NCBI RefSeq assembly: GCF_016195855.1
Contig: NZ_JACPYU010000010.1
Span: forward strand, 293,626 to 357,625
DNA: 64,000 bases
From: Aquabacterium sp.
GTDB lineage: Bacteria > Pseudomonadota > Gammaproteobacteria > Burkholderiales > Burkholderiaceae_C
Direction: 5' to 3'
Under the pieces are notes generated by a model. The model searched no databases and was not told where the DNA came from. It worked only from the letters and a program-made list of their open reading frames with translations. This document shows positions 36,716 through 48,831 of this stretch, piece after piece (the first letter of the stretch is position 1; the number at the start of each line of letters is the position of its first letter). A program made the position numbers and the translations under genes.

Positions 36716-38626
36716 TCAGCCATTGAGCGCTTCGGATTTGATCGCCTCGGGATGGAGGGCGTCGGAAGGCGCGGCTGCCGTGATCTCGACAGGCTCATCG
36801 GGCAGCGCGGCCTTGGGCAGGCTGACGGTGAAGCGCGAGCCCACGCCGGGTTCGCTGCTGACGGTCACGGTGCCGCTCATGCGCTCGACCAGCTGCTTGA
36901 CGATGTACAGGCCCAGTCCTGAGCCCTCGATCCCCACGGACGCCGCGGCCACCCGCCTGAAGGGTTGAAACAGCGAGGCCGCGTCTTCAGGCGTCAGGCC
37001 GATGCCGTTGTCGGCGATCTCGATGCGCACCTGGTCCGCCTCTTCGTGCGCGTCGATGGTCACGTGGCCACCAGGCCGGTTGTATTTGCAGGCATTGGTC
37101 AGCAGGTTGATCAGCACCTGCTGCAGCCGTTGCGCGTCGGCGGCCACCCGCAGGGAACCGCCCGATACGCGGTTGATGAGGCTGATGTCGTTTTTCTGCC
37201 GGGCCGATTCGATCAGCACCAGGCTGCTGTCGAGCACGGTCCCTAGATCGCAGTCCTGCAGGCGCATGCCGATCTCGCCGGCATCGACCTTGCTGAGGTC
37301 CAGCACGTCTTCCACCAGCTTGAGCAGTTGATGCCCCGCATCGAGGATCCATTCCACCTGCTTGTGCTGGGTGGGTGGCAGGGGGTGGAGGTGGTCCATC
37401 GACAGCAGCTGGGCGAAGCCGAGGATGGCATTGAGCGGTGTGCGCAGCTCGTGGCTCAGGCGTGAGAGAAAACCCCGTTGGGACGAGGCGACCCGCTCGG
37501 CCGCATCGCGCTCGAGGGCCAGGCGCGCGCGCGCCTTTTCCTGGGTGACGTCGCGCACCACGCCCGTCAGCCTGGGTTTGGTTGCGTCGCCGTTTTCGGA
37601 CAGGCTGCCGATGGTTTCCAGGTAGCGGCTTTGCCCATCAGGCAACACGATGCGCATCGTCAGCCGGAACAGGCCGCGGCCGGTCGCCGCTTCCTCGCGC
37701 AACTGGTCTGCCCGGCGTCGGTCCTCGGGCACCACGCTCTCCAGCCATGTCCGGCCAGGCAGGGTCACGGCGCTTCGGCCCAGGCCATACAAGGCTGCTG
37801 CCTGCGCGTCCAGGGTGATCTCGGTGCCGTCCACGTCCATGTCGAACAGGCCCAGCTCCGCGCCGACCACCGCCAGCTCCCAGCGCCGGTTGGCGCGCCG
37901 CAAATCCTGTTGATAGGCTTGCTGGCGATGCAGGCCACGGCGCATGACGACATAGCCGGCCATCGACAGGGCCACCACGGTCAGCGCCATGGTGCCGATC
38001 AGGAGTTGTTCCGTGATGCGGGAGGCGTGCGCCAGGTTGCGGCTGAAGGCGATTTCTGCCTGGAACAGGCGGACGTTGATCTCATTGACGCGGGCCAGCG
38101 TGGCTTTGATGTCGGCAGGCGAGGCTTGCTGCCCGACCTGTTGCTTGAGCCGCCGGGCCGTGTCCTGCAGCTGCGCGATGAGCCCGTCGCCCTCCACCCA
38201 GGCCAGGATCGACGGTTTGAAGAGGGGCTGCTGACCAAAGTAGAGGAACAGCTGGATCATGCCGTCGATGTCGTCGGGGTGGTTGCCGCCATCCTTGAAA
38301 CCTTGGCGGATGGCGGCCATGTCCGGGTGGGCCTGCATCAGGCCTTCGCGCGCGCGCCGGTCGCCCAGGGGGACCTTCAGGGCGGCTTCAAACTGGACAA
38401 ACTCAGAGGGGGCGTGGCTGCTGGCGTATTCACGCAGGTGCTGCACGGCTTCGCTGCGCGCTTTGGACCACAGGCTTTCGCCGCCCACATAGCCTCGCAC
38501 CGCCCCCAGCACCTTGACACTGCCGATGGCCAGTGCACCCACCAGGCCCACGATCACCAAGGCAGGCGCCAGCACGTACAGGTAGAGGCGCCAGGCTGGC
38601 GGCCGACGGACGGGGGGCGTGATCAG
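36716..38626 (-). CDS. Sensor histidine kinase, probable CTG start
   Basis: A 636-residue membrane histidine kinase if translation starts at CTG 38626; the first ATG/GTG/TTG start (GTG 38575) would cut the basic segment RRPPAWRLYLY before the first membrane helix. A GGAGGAA ribosome site at 38637-38631 stands 4-6 bases before the CTG, while no comparable site precedes GTG 38575. The domain order is a membrane helix, a soluble sensor region with KDGGNHPDDIDGMIQLFLYFG, a second helix (IGTMALTVVALSMAGYVVM), one PAS module, HisKA with H392 in SRLSHELRTPLNAI, and an ATPase domain (ADNGIGLTPED, GSGLGLYIV). No receiver domain is fused. The target is unknown. Confidence 0.85.
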   Translation of the reverse strand: MITPPVRRPPAWRLYLYVLAPALVIVGLVGALAIGSVKVLGAVRGYVGGESLWSKARSEAVQHLREYASSHAPSEFVQFEAALKVPLGDRRAREGLMQAHPDMAAIRQGFKDGGNHPDDIDGMIQLFLYFGQQPLFKPSILAWVEGDGLIAQLQDTARRLKQQVGQQASPADIKATLARVNEINVRLFQAEIAFSRNLAHASRITEQLLIGTMALTVVALSMAGYVVMRRGLHRQQAYQQDLRRANRRWELAVVGAELGLFDMDVDGTEITLDAQAAALYGLGRSAVTLPGRTWLESVVPEDRRRADQLREEAATGRGLFRLTMRIVLPDGQSRYLETIGSLSENGDATKPRLTGVVRDVTQEKARARLALERDAAERVASSQRGFLSRLSHELRTPLNAILGFAQLLSMDHLHPLPPTQHKQVEWILDAGHQLLKLVEDVLDLSKVDAGEIGMRLQDCDLGTVLDSSLVLIESARQKNDISLINRVSGGSLRVAADAQRLQQVLINLLTNACKYNRPGGHVTIDAHEEADQVRIEIADNGIGLTPEDAASLFQPFRRVAAASVGIEGSGLGLYIVKQLVERMSGTVTVSSEPGVGSRFTVSLPKAALPDEPVEITAAAPSDALHPEAIKSEALNG

Positions 38627-38637
38627 GGCGTTCCTCC
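38624..38637 (-). promoter_or_regulatory. Shine-Dalgarno and CTG start that decide the histidine kinase start
   Basis: On the minus strand GGAGGAACGCC is followed directly by CTG, then ATC ACG CCC. In-frame upstream codons reach a TGA at 38665-38663 without any ATG, GTG or TTG, so a non-canonical start here is the only one with a ribosome site. Confidence 0.6.
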
Positions 38638-38744
38638 GCTTGTTGTAACCAGGCTGCTGACATCACCCGGGTGTCCCCAACGCTATCAGAAAGCGTGCAG
38701 GCTGAAAAGCGAGTCGCCCGCAGGGTAGGGGCCACGTTGTGCAA

Positions 38745-40364
38745 CTACAGCACGGGCTGGGGCAGATCCAGCCCGCGTCGGGGCCGGGCGCCCTGCTCAA
38801 GGCCCCGTGCACGCCCGGTGCGCACGGCGGCGCGCAGTGGCGGGACGCGCTCGCGCATCTCGCTGTCCGACTGGCCCAGGCCGCGCACCACGCACAGGGC
38901 CGCCGGCCCGCATGCTGCAAAGCGTTCGACGTCCTGCGGGGTCAGCAGCCCGCCAATGGCCACCACGGGTGCCGGGCTGTGCCGGGTCCACCAGCGCAGA
39001 TTGTGTTCACCCTGCGGGGTCCAGGGCATGTCCTTGGTGGTGGTGGGCATGACCGGCCCACAGGCGATCAGGCTGGCGCCACAGCCGGCCGCACGCGCCA
39101 GCTCCCAGGCGCTGTGCGAACTCAGGCCCAGCACCACGCGCCCGCGGGCGGCCAGCAGCTGCTGGCGTGCCGGCTCGTCCAGTGCGAGCAGGTCTTCCTG
39201 GCCCAGGTGCAGGCCGAGTTTCAGCTCGGGCTGCAGGCCTTGCTGCAAGGCGTGTTGCCAGTGGTCGTTGACGAACAGCAGCGCGTCGTGCTGGATGCAG
39301 GCGTGGGTGCTGGCTTCGATGTGGGCCAGCACCCCCTCGCTGGCCTTGTGTCGCAGTTGCAGGCACCGCAGCCCGGCCTGGGCCGCGGCATCCAGTTGTG
39401 CGCTGTCGGGCAGGATGCCGTAGAGCCCGTCGGCCGGTGGCTCGAAGGGCTGGAACAAGGGTGCGCCGCTGCTGTCGCCATGCAGAACCTGCCAGGGCAG
39501 GGCCCGGCCGATGCCCAGGTAAGGCAGGGGCCCGAGCGGCTGGCCCATGTGGGCCATGACCGGGCCGGGGCCATGGCCGGCTTCATGGGCATGCAGCAGG
39601 GCTTGCGTGGTCAGCATCTTGGCCAGCACCACCGCGTCGGCGCTCACATGCCCTTGGGCCATGGCGCTGGCGGCGGCGCTGGCGAAGGTGCAGCCGCTGC
39701 CATGGTGATGGCGGGTGGGCACGCGGCGGCTGCACAGCCAGCCTTGCGCGTGGGGCGTGTCCAGCCAGTCCACAGCCCAGTCGGCTTGCGGGGCGTCCCC
39801 GCCGGTGATGACCACCGCTTGTGCGCCCATCGAGCGCAGCAGCGAGGCCAGATCGGGCAGTTCGTTGGCGTCGCCATCGTGGCGTGCCGGTTTGCCCAGC
39901 AGGCGCAGGGCCTCGGCGCGGTTGGGCGTGATCAAGGTGGCCAGGGGCAGCAGCTCACGCCGGTAGGCCTGCACCACCGCGTCGTCGCTGAAGGCCGCGC
40001 CGCCGGCCGATGCACCCAGCACGGGGTCGATCACCAGGGGCAGCTCAGGGTGGTGCTCGCGCAGCTGTTTCACCCAGGCCGCCACCGCGCGGATCAGGTC
40101 CACGTTCCCCAGCAGGCCGGTTTTGATGGCCTTGGGGGGCATGTCCTGGCTCAGCGCCTGCAGTTGGGCCTGGAGCTGGTTGAGCGGCAGCGGGAAGATC
40201 GCCTCGACACCCGATGAGTGCTGGGCCGTGACGCAAGCCACGATGGGGCACAAGTGCGCGCCCATGGCGTCGGCGGCGCGCTGGTCGGCGCTCAGGCCGG
40301 CACCACCGCTGCTGTCGTGCCCGGCGATGCTCCAGATGATAGGAAGAGACGATGTGTCAGCCAT
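38745..40364 (-). CDS. thiDE: ThiD-ThiE fusion (HMP-P kinase / thiamine-phosphate synthase)
   Basis: A 539-residue bifunctional protein from the end of the thi operon. Residues about 1-265 are ThiD (HMP/HMP-P kinase): IAGHDSSGGAGLSADQRA, KTGLLGN, VIDPVLGA, ITPNRAEALRLLGK and HHHGSGCTFASAAASA. Residues about 310-510 are ThiE, which joins HMP-PP to thiazole phosphate: LYGILPDS, LQLRHK, LFVNDHWQHAL, GLHLGQEDLLAL and ACGPVMPTTTKDMPW. Two separate proteins in many bacteria are joined here. ATG 40364 is the start; the adjacent TTG 40367 is in frame but less likely. The gap of about 200 bp to thiG carries repeats and two hairpins. Confidence 0.93.
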   Translation of the reverse strand: MADTSSLPIIWSIAGHDSSGGAGLSADQRAADAMGAHLCPIVACVTAQHSSGVEAIFPLPLNQLQAQLQALSQDMPPKAIKTGLLGNVDLIRAVAAWVKQLREHHPELPLVIDPVLGASAGGAAFSDDAVVQAYRRELLPLATLITPNRAEALRLLGKPARHDGDANELPDLASLLRSMGAQAVVITGGDAPQADWAVDWLDTPHAQGWLCSRRVPTRHHHGSGCTFASAAASAMAQGHVSADAVVLAKMLTTQALLHAHEAGHGPGPVMAHMGQPLGPLPYLGIGRALPWQVLHGDSSGAPLFQPFEPPADGLYGILPDSAQLDAAAQAGLRCLQLRHKASEGVLAHIEASTHACIQHDALLFVNDHWQHALQQGLQPELKLGLHLGQEDLLALDEPARQQLLAARGRVVLGLSSHSAWELARAAGCGASLIACGPVMPTTTKDMPWTPQGEHNLRWWTRHSPAPVVAIGGLLTPQDVERFAACGPAALCVVRGLGQSDSEMRERVPPLRAAVRTGRARGLEQGARPRRGLDLPQPVL

Positions 40365-40405
40365 CAAAGAACGCCATCATTAACGAGTAGCCAGAAGATC
40401 CAGCA

Positions 40406-40457
40406 ACCACCATGGATCCGGCTCCGCCGGTCCATCAGTGGTGCCCCCTGGGGGGCT
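40406..40457. repeat. Dispersed intergenic repeat, copy B (reverse orientation)
   Basis: CATGGATCCGGCTCCGCCGG followed by CCCCCTGGGGGG is the reverse complement arrangement of copy A (15629-15702): both have CCGGC.GAGCCGGATCCATGG and the C/G-run hairpin. It sits between thiDE and thiG. Confidence 0.65.
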
Positions 40458-40469
40458 AAGCCCGGACTT

Positions 40470-40526
40470 GGACAGTCCTTGAGGACTGTCCGAGCCTGGC
40501 GAAGGGCCCTCCCGTCTTCGGGAGGG
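40470..40526. terminator. Two strong hairpins between thiG and thiDE
   Basis: Stem GGACAGTCCT/AGGACTGTCC (10 bp, loop TG) at 40470-40491 and stem CCCTCCCG/CGGGAGGG (8 bp, loop TCTT) at 40507-40526. Neither is followed by a T-run on either strand, so attenuation or RNA stabilisation is as likely as termination; thiDE expression may be reduced relative to thiG. Confidence 0.45.
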
Positions 40527-40562
40527 CGCGGGCTGCAAGCCAGCGCAGCGCGTAGGGGGGGC

Positions 40563-41366
40563 TTAAAGAATCACGAAGGGTTGTCCACCCACGGGTGTGG
40601 TCGCCACGGCCACATCGCTGGTGGGCATCAGGCCGGCCGTGAAGCCTGCTCGCCCGCCTTGGATGGCGTGGGCAAAGGCGCGGGCCATGGCCACCGGGTT
40701 GCCGGACTGGGACACGGCCGAGTTCAGCAGCACGGCGTCCATGCCCAGCTCCATCGCGGCGGCGGCGTGCGAGGGGGCCCCCAGACCGGCGTCCACGATC
40801 AGGGTGATGTGCGGCAGGCGTGCGCGCAGGGTGCGCAGGGCCCAGGGGTTGAGCAGGCCCAGGCCCGATCCGATGGGCGCGGCCCAGGGCATGAGGATGC
40901 GGCACCCGGCGTCCACCAGGCGTTGCGCGCTGACCAGGTCGTCGGTGCAATAAGGCAGCACCTCGAAGCCATCGCTGACCAGTTGCCGTGCGGCCTCGAC
41001 CAGCTCGAAGGGATCGGGCTGCAGTGTCTGCTCGTCGCCGACCACCTCCAGCTTGATCCAGTGCGTGCCCAGCAGCTCACGCGCCATGTGGGCCAGGTTG
41101 ATGGCCTCGCGGGCGCTGCGGCAACCGGCTGTATTGGGCAGCAGGTTCGCACCCAGATCACGAGCGGCATCACGAATGATCTGCACGAAACCGTTGTCGC
41201 CCCCGCCACCGGGCACGGCCAGGGTGCGCTTGAGGCCCAGGGTCAGCACCTGGGCGCCGGAAGCCTCGATGGCTTCGCGCAGCACCTGGGGTGAGGGGTA
41301 GCCGGCGGTGCCCAGCAGGAAGCGGCTAGAGAGTGGCTTGTCGCCGATGGACCATGTGTCTGCCAT
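40563..41366 (-). CDS. thiG: Thiazole synthase
   Basis: A 267-residue ThiG, which makes the thiazole phosphate carboxylate tautomer from dehydroglycine, DXP and the ThiS thiocarboxylate. The Schiff-base lysine is K105 in HWIKLEVVGDEQTL. Other hallmarks are GTAGYPS near residue 19, PNTAGCRSAREAI near 77, PYCTDD, WAAPIGSGLGLLNPWAL and VDAGLGAPSHAAAAMELG. The start ATG 41366 is preceded by AAAGAGACCTGAC. It follows thiS by about 107 bp, with an intergenic repeat in between. Confidence 0.97.
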   Translation of the reverse strand: MADTWSIGDKPLSSRFLLGTAGYPSPQVLREAIEASGAQVLTLGLKRTLAVPGGGGDNGFVQIIRDAARDLGANLLPNTAGCRSAREAINLAHMARELLGTHWIKLEVVGDEQTLQPDPFELVEAARQLVSDGFEVLPYCTDDLVSAQRLVDAGCRILMPWAAPIGSGLGLLNPWALRTLRARLPHITLIVDAGLGAPSHAAAAMELGMDAVLLNSAVSQSGNPVAMARAFAHAIQGGRAGFTAGLMPTSDVAVATTPVGGQPFVIL

Positions 41367-41407
41367 GTCAGGTCTCTTTCAGTGAGTGAGCGGTGGGCAT
41401 GCATCCC

Positions 41408-41470
41408 GCCGGGCCGCCCCAAGGGATGCGCGCCCCTCGGGGGCCGCGAACGCAAGTGAGCTGGGGGCCA
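41408..41470. repeat. Intergenic repeat of the second family, between thiS and thiG
   Basis: Contains GCCGGGCCGCCCCAAG, CCCCTCGGGGG and surrounding bases that match the repeat upstream of murG (59457-59520) in order and orientation on the plus strand. Confidence 0.55.
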
Positions 41471-41473
41471 TGT

Positions 41474-41710
41474 TTAGCCTCCAGTGATTGGTGAAAAGCA
41501 CAGCACGGCATCGCCGTCTTGCAGGACATGGTCTGCACGCGCGCCACGCGGCACGAACTCGCCATTGACGGCGGTGGCCACTTGTTCGGGCTGCTTGTTC
41601 AGCACCGCCAGCAGGTGGTCGAGGGCGTGGCCGAGCGTGCTGCCCGCAGGCAACTGCAAGGCACCCTGGTCGGTGCGGATCGTGATGAGGGCGGGTGCGG
41701 TGGGGCTCAT
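41474..41710 (-). CDS. thiS: Sulfur carrier protein ThiS
   Basis: A 78-residue ubiquitin-like protein ending in GG (FSPITGG), the C-terminal glycine that is activated and sulfurated to give the thiocarboxylate used by ThiG. The segments LPAGSTLGHALDHLL and AVNGEFVPRGARADHVLQDGD are typical. A weakly conserved N-terminal extension (MSPTAPALITIRTDQ) makes it about 10 residues longer than classic ThiS. It lies 26 bases after the thiO stop. Confidence 0.92.
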   Translation of the reverse strand: MSPTAPALITIRTDQGALQLPAGSTLGHALDHLLAVLNKQPEQVATAVNGEFVPRGARADHVLQDGDAVLCFSPITGG

Positions 41711-41736
41711 GCTCGGTGGCCTCGGATTCGGTGGCG

Positions 41737-42825
41737 TCAGGCGCCCAGGCCCGCGCGCGACAAGGCCTCGTCCAGCAGGGACGGCGCCAGCAGCCAGCCG
41801 TGCCGGTACAAGCCGTTGATGCGGATCAGGCCAGGCTCGGTGTGGATCTCGGGGCGGTTGTCGGGCAGGGCGGGGCGCAGGTTGGTGTCCAGCCGCAGGA
41901 TGCGGGCTTCGGCCAGCGCGGGGATCACGCTGTGGGCGGCGGCCATGAGCTCAACGGCCGAGCGCAGCGACACCGCCGAGCGGTCTTCGCTTTCGATCTC
42001 GCTGGCGCCGACGACGAACACGTCACCGGGGCGGGGCACGATGTAGACACGATGGCGCGGGTGCAGCAGGCGCACCGGGCGGCGCAGGGCCACGCCAGGT
42101 GCATGCAGCCAGATGACCTCGCCGCGCACCCCGCGTACCGGGGTCGACGCCCGCGCGCCGGTGCCACGCAGGTCCATCACGCAGTCAAAGGCGTGGGCTT
42201 GCGGCTCGGGGTGGTCGGGGCTGATGCTGCTGAGCTGGCCCGCGGACAAGGCCTCAACCCGGTGCTGCCAGTGCCACTGCACGCCGGGCGCGGTGGCTTG
42301 CAGGGCTTTGAGCGTGCCCACGGTACAGATCGCTCCTTCGCCTGGCAACAACCAGGCGTGCAGGGGGCCGGCGCTGCCGTGCAGGGCGGGCTCCAGGGCT
42401 TGCAAGGCGGTGGGTGTCAGGGCCTGAGGCTGCTGCGGCCATTGGCGCGCCCCCGTTTCGATGCGCGACAGCACACGGCGCGCGGCCCCCAGATCGGCTC
42501 CGTGGGCCACCATCAGGCTGCCTTCGCGGTCGAAGTGGGGCGGGCGGTGGTGCAGGCGAGCCAGCTCTTGCGTGATCTGCGCCCAGCGTTCGATCGAATG
42601 CCAGCCGCGCTCGGCCACATCGGTTTCGGCGGCATCCAGCTCGGCCAGCGGGCTGAGCATGCCGGCGGCCGTGAAGCCGGCCGCGCCTTGCCCGTCAAAG
42701 CTGGGGCCGGGGCCCTCGGCCGGATCGAAGACGCTGACCTGGTGACCCAGGCGGGCCAGTTGCCAGGCCGCCAGGCGCCCCAGCACGCCCGCGCCGGCGA
42801 TGCCAATGCGTAGTGAGGTGACCAT
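41737..42825 (-). CDS. thiO: Glycine oxidase ThiO
   Basis: A 362-residue FAD-dependent amine oxidase that converts glycine to iminoglycine (dehydroglycine) for ThiG in aerobic thiamine synthesis. The dinucleotide-binding loop is GIAGAGVLGRLAAW near residue 7, and the C-terminal FAD signature RINGLYRHGWLLAP near residue 340. ATG 42825 (MVTSLRIG) is chosen; the open frame upstream (to 43017) overlaps thiC. It starts 8 bases after the thiC stop, showing operon membership. ThiO rather than ThiH implies an aerobic route. Confidence 0.93.
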   Translation of the reverse strand: MVTSLRIGIAGAGVLGRLAAWQLARLGHQVSVFDPAEGPGPSFDGQGAAGFTAAGMLSPLAELDAAETDVAERGWHSIERWAQITQELARLHHRPPHFDREGSLMVAHGADLGAARRVLSRIETGARQWPQQPQALTPTALQALEPALHGSAGPLHAWLLPGEGAICTVGTLKALQATAPGVQWHWQHRVEALSAGQLSSISPDHPEPQAHAFDCVMDLRGTGARASTPVRGVRGEVIWLHAPGVALRRPVRLLHPRHRVYIVPRPGDVFVVGASEIESEDRSAVSLRSAVELMAAAHSVIPALAEARILRLDTNLRPALPDNRPEIHTEPGLIRINGLYRHGWLLAPSLLDEALSRAGLGA

Positions 42826-42833
42826 GGTGTGGC

Positions 42834-44849
<2,016 letters not shown>

Positions 44850-44917
44850 TCAGGCCCCTGGTTCATCCATGCTTGGACGCAAGGGGCGAGGGCGGACCAC
44901 TCGCATCAGGTACAGCT

Positions 44918-45010
44918 CTTCTTTCGCCGGTATGAACCGGATCAAGTTCAGCGGGTTCGGTATTCCATCTCAGCGCCAGCACGTTTGAACGTGAGGCACA
45001 CCCCGGAGCA
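44918..45010 (-). ncRNA. TPP riboswitch (THI element)
   Basis: Reading on the minus strand it has CCGGGGTGTGCC near the 5' end, then CTGAGATGG and, further on, ACCCGCTGAACTTGATCCGG, GTTCATACCGGCG and AAAGA: the conserved bases of the thi-box aptamer. It is about 150 bases upstream of the thiC start, so it most likely senses thiamine pyrophosphate and lowers expression of the whole thi operon (thiC-thiO-thiS-thiG-thiDE). Confidence 0.96.
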
Positions 45011-45100
45011 GAGCGCAGTGTAATGCGCCGGCACAAGGCTGCGTCAAACAGGGGGCAATTAAATCGACTTTGCCGGGCGGCAAGCGGTTATCAGCGGGCG

Positions 45101-45307
45101 TCAGCGGCTGAAGGCGGTTTCCACCACCGCGCCGGCCAGTGCAGGCTTGTTGGCGCGGGCGTCCGTGCTGTTGTCAAGCTGCTGTGACGCCTTGTGGCCC
45201 AGGAAGTGGTCCATGAAGTCGGCCAGCACCTTGTCGGCCTCGTGGGGCGTGGGCCCGAAGAGTGCCAGCAACAAGGCCAACGGCGCAATGGCGTACAGCG
45301 GTCGCAT
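45101..45307 (-). CDS. Small hypothetical protein with hydrophobic start
   Basis: A 68-residue open frame with an N-terminal hydrophobic segment (LYAIAPLALLLALFG) after MRP, followed by a polar region (HEADKVLADFMDHFLGHK) and a Ser/Ala-rich tail. It may be a secreted or inner-membrane peptide. No ribosome site is obvious, so it is a weak gene call. It stands between the FeoB-associated gene and the TPP riboswitch leader; nothing else is seen in this gap apart from the GGGGGATGCATCCCCC palindrome. Confidence 0.4.
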   Translation of the reverse strand: MRPLYAIAPLALLLALFGPTPHEADKVLADFMDHFLGHKASQQLDNSTDARANKPALAGAVVETAFSR

Positions 45308-45397
45308 TTTGTGCGGATGACAGGGGTTTGACCTGAATTAATTCTGAATGGGCTCAGTGTAGGAAGCGGGAGGCGCCACCAGCCATCCCCGGCACGG

Positions 45398-45413
45398 GGG
45401 GGATGCATCCCCC
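45398..45413. repeat. Perfect 16-bp palindrome GGGGGATGCATCCCCC
   Basis: A perfectly symmetrical site located 90 bp upstream of the small 68-residue gene and 57 bp after the FeoB-associated gene stop. It may be an operator or a short terminator stem; no T-run follows. Confidence 0.35.
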
Positions 45414-45469
45414 GACTGTGGGGTCCGAAGTCCCGATGCCTGGCAGGGTTGGCGTGTTTCCCTAGCGGA

Positions 45470-45724
45470 TTAACCCTGCCGGGTGCGGATCACCTGGATG
45501 CGGTGGTCCTTGGCTGGGGTGGCCTGGTGACCACAGTTGCCGCAGCCGTTCCCACAGGATGAGGAGGGTGATGCCACTTGGCTGGACGAGCAGGCCGCGG
45601 TGGGCGGGCTGGCGTTGGGCGCGGCAAACAGCCCGCGCAGCCCCGGCCACCACCGGCGCGCCAGGTACAGCGCGGCCGCCAGGCCAATGGCCAGGGTGGC
45701 GAGGGTTTGCCAGTCCAGATGCAT
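45470..45724 (-). CDS. FeoB-associated Cys-rich membrane protein
   Basis: An 84-residue protein that overlaps in spacing with feoB: the feoB TGA and this ATG are separated by one base. One N-terminal membrane helix (LATLAIGLAAALYLARRW) is followed by a Ser/Cys-rich region with SSSCGNGCGNCGHQ (four Cys in a CxxxCxxC-like arrangement) and a basic tail. This architecture matches the FeoB-associated Cys-rich protein family seen at the end of many feo operons; the role in iron transport is not established. I chose ATG 45724 because it gives the feoB-coupled start. Confidence 0.7.
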   Translation of the reverse strand: MHLDWQTLATLAIGLAAALYLARRWWPGLRGLFAAPNASPPTAACSSSQVASPSSSCGNGCGNCGHQATPAKDHRIQVIRTRQG

Positions 45725-45725
45725 G

Positions 45726-47615
<1,890 letters not shown>

Positions 47616-47663
47616 GGAGTCGCTCCTGCTACTGGCCAATGAGACAATACAAACGCTGAGCGA

Positions 47664-47945
47664 TCAGGCCACAACGACTTCGATCAGCGAGGATTCCAGC
47701 TTGCGCATGGCGAAGGTGCTGGTGCCCACCCGGACAGCCAGGGGGCCACGGCCAAAGAAGATGCGGCGCAGCACCTGCACGCGCTCGCCCGGAACAAAAC
47801 CCAACTCCATCAGCCGGCGCTTGAGGGCACCGCCATCGTGGTGGCCGGCCTTGATGTCCTGGATCGTCGCCACCGCCCGCACGGGCAGCTTGTCCAGCGT
47901 GGTGGCTGGCGACGTGCTGTGATGAGGGTGGCGTTGCGATTTCAT
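47664..47945 (-). CDS. feoA: Ferrous iron transport protein FeoA
   Basis: A 93-residue SH3-like protein with an N-terminal extension and the core GGALKRRLMELGFVPGERVQV, ending in FAMRKLESSLIEVVVA. It supports FeoB activity. First gene of the feo operon, 18 bp downstream of the Fur-like palindrome at 47963-47985. Confidence 0.94.
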   Translation of the reverse strand: MKSQRHPHHSTSPATTLDKLPVRAVATIQDIKAGHHDGGALKRRLMELGFVPGERVQVLRRIFFGRGPLAVRVGTSTFAMRKLESSLIEVVVA

Positions 47946-47962
47946 GGTGCCATTCTAGATTT

Positions 47963-47985
47963 AAATGCGAACGATTCGCAATGAG
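47963..47985. promoter_or_regulatory. Fur-box-like palindrome upstream of feoA
   Basis: The sequence AAATGCGAACGATTCGCAA carries TGCGAA/TTCGCA arms around a CGA centre (47966-47980). It sits 18 bp before the feoA start on the minus strand and resembles Burkholderiales Fur sites (AATGCGAATCATTCTCATT). Iron-dependent repression of feoABC is the likely purpose; the fit to the classical E. coli 19-mer is incomplete. Confidence 0.65.
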
Positions 47986-48348
47986 TTTGATTGATCCATG
48001 TCAGGAAAGTCGGGCATCTTTCCCGCGATCAGAGGGCTGGCAGGTGGGAATCTGCCTAGCCTGTTTTGAATGATGGGACGCGGCGGCCGGGTTTCAAGCC
48101 GGGAAAAGCATCGGCTTGGGGCCCACTTCGATCCGCGCCGATCCCTCAGCCAGCCTTGGGCGGCCTGCGCTGCGGTGGGGAGATACCCCAGCCCCAAAGG
48201 GGGAAATTCCTCATCCTCCACTTCCAGACCCTATTGCAGGTCCTTGATTCATAAGGACTTTTTTTCTGCATTTTTCCGCCGCAATCGCATCTAAGTCTTT
48301 GATTTCATTGAACTTTTTTTTGCTTTTCCCTTGTTTTGGGGGTGCGGA

Positions 48349-48397
48349 TGCGATAAAGTGGGATTTAGTGCAAATTCGTGGGGTTTTGTGTGAGCTT
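48349..48397 (+). promoter_or_regulatory. Pmra promoter and MraZ-type operator repeats
   Basis: Within the 444-bp gap between feoA and mraZ (no other gene seen). An extended -10-like TGCGATAAA (48349-48357) is followed by four GTG elements at an exact 10-base period (48358, 48368, 48378, 48388), two reading GTGGGA and GTGGGG. This is the layout of MraZ boxes (GTGGG repeats). The last repeats overlap the mraZ start, so binding would block both transcription and translation. The -35 is unclear. Confidence 0.65.
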
Positions 48398-48827
48398 GGT
48401 CTTTCAAGGGGCATCAGCGTTGTCGCTGGACGCAAAGGGGCGGATGGCCGTTCCCTCGCGCCATCGCGACGCTTTGCAAGCCCTTTGCGCGGGCCAGTTG
48501 ACCATCACCAAGAACCCCGATGGCTGCCTGATGGTGTTCCCGCGCCCCGCGTGGGAAACCTTCCGCGACAAGGTTGCCGCCCTGCCCATGTCGGCAGCCG
48601 GCTGGAAGCGGATCTTTCTGGGCAATGCCATGGACGTCGAGATCGACAGCGCCGCGCGCGTGCTGATCTCCCCTGAACTGCGTGCCGCAGCCGGCCTCAC
48701 CAAGGATGTGATGCTGCTGGGCATGGGCAGCCACTTCGAGTTGTGGGATGCCCAGAAGTACGCCGCACACGAAGCCGAGGTCATGGCTCAGCCCATGCCC
48801 GAGGCGCTTCAAGACTTCACCTTCTGA
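48390..48827 (+). CDS. mraZ: Transcriptional regulator MraZ
   Basis: A 145-residue AbrB-like regulator with two MraZ repeats: [22 protein letters not shown] (pieces) and [20 protein letters not shown]. MraZ represses its own operon by binding GTGGG repeats. The start is a GTG at 48390 (MSLVFQGAS) or TTG 48396 (MVFQGAS); both lie just behind the last operator repeat. It leads the dcw cluster with the rsmH start four bases after its stop. Confidence 0.93.
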   Translation: MSLVFQGASALSLDAKGRMAVPSRHRDALQALCAGQLTITKNPDGCLMVFPRPAWETFRDKVAALPMSAAGWKRIFLGNAMDVEIDSAARVLISPELRAAAGLTKDVMLLGMGSHFELWDAQKYAAHEAEVMAQPMPEALQDFTF

Positions 48828-48831
48828 CGCG

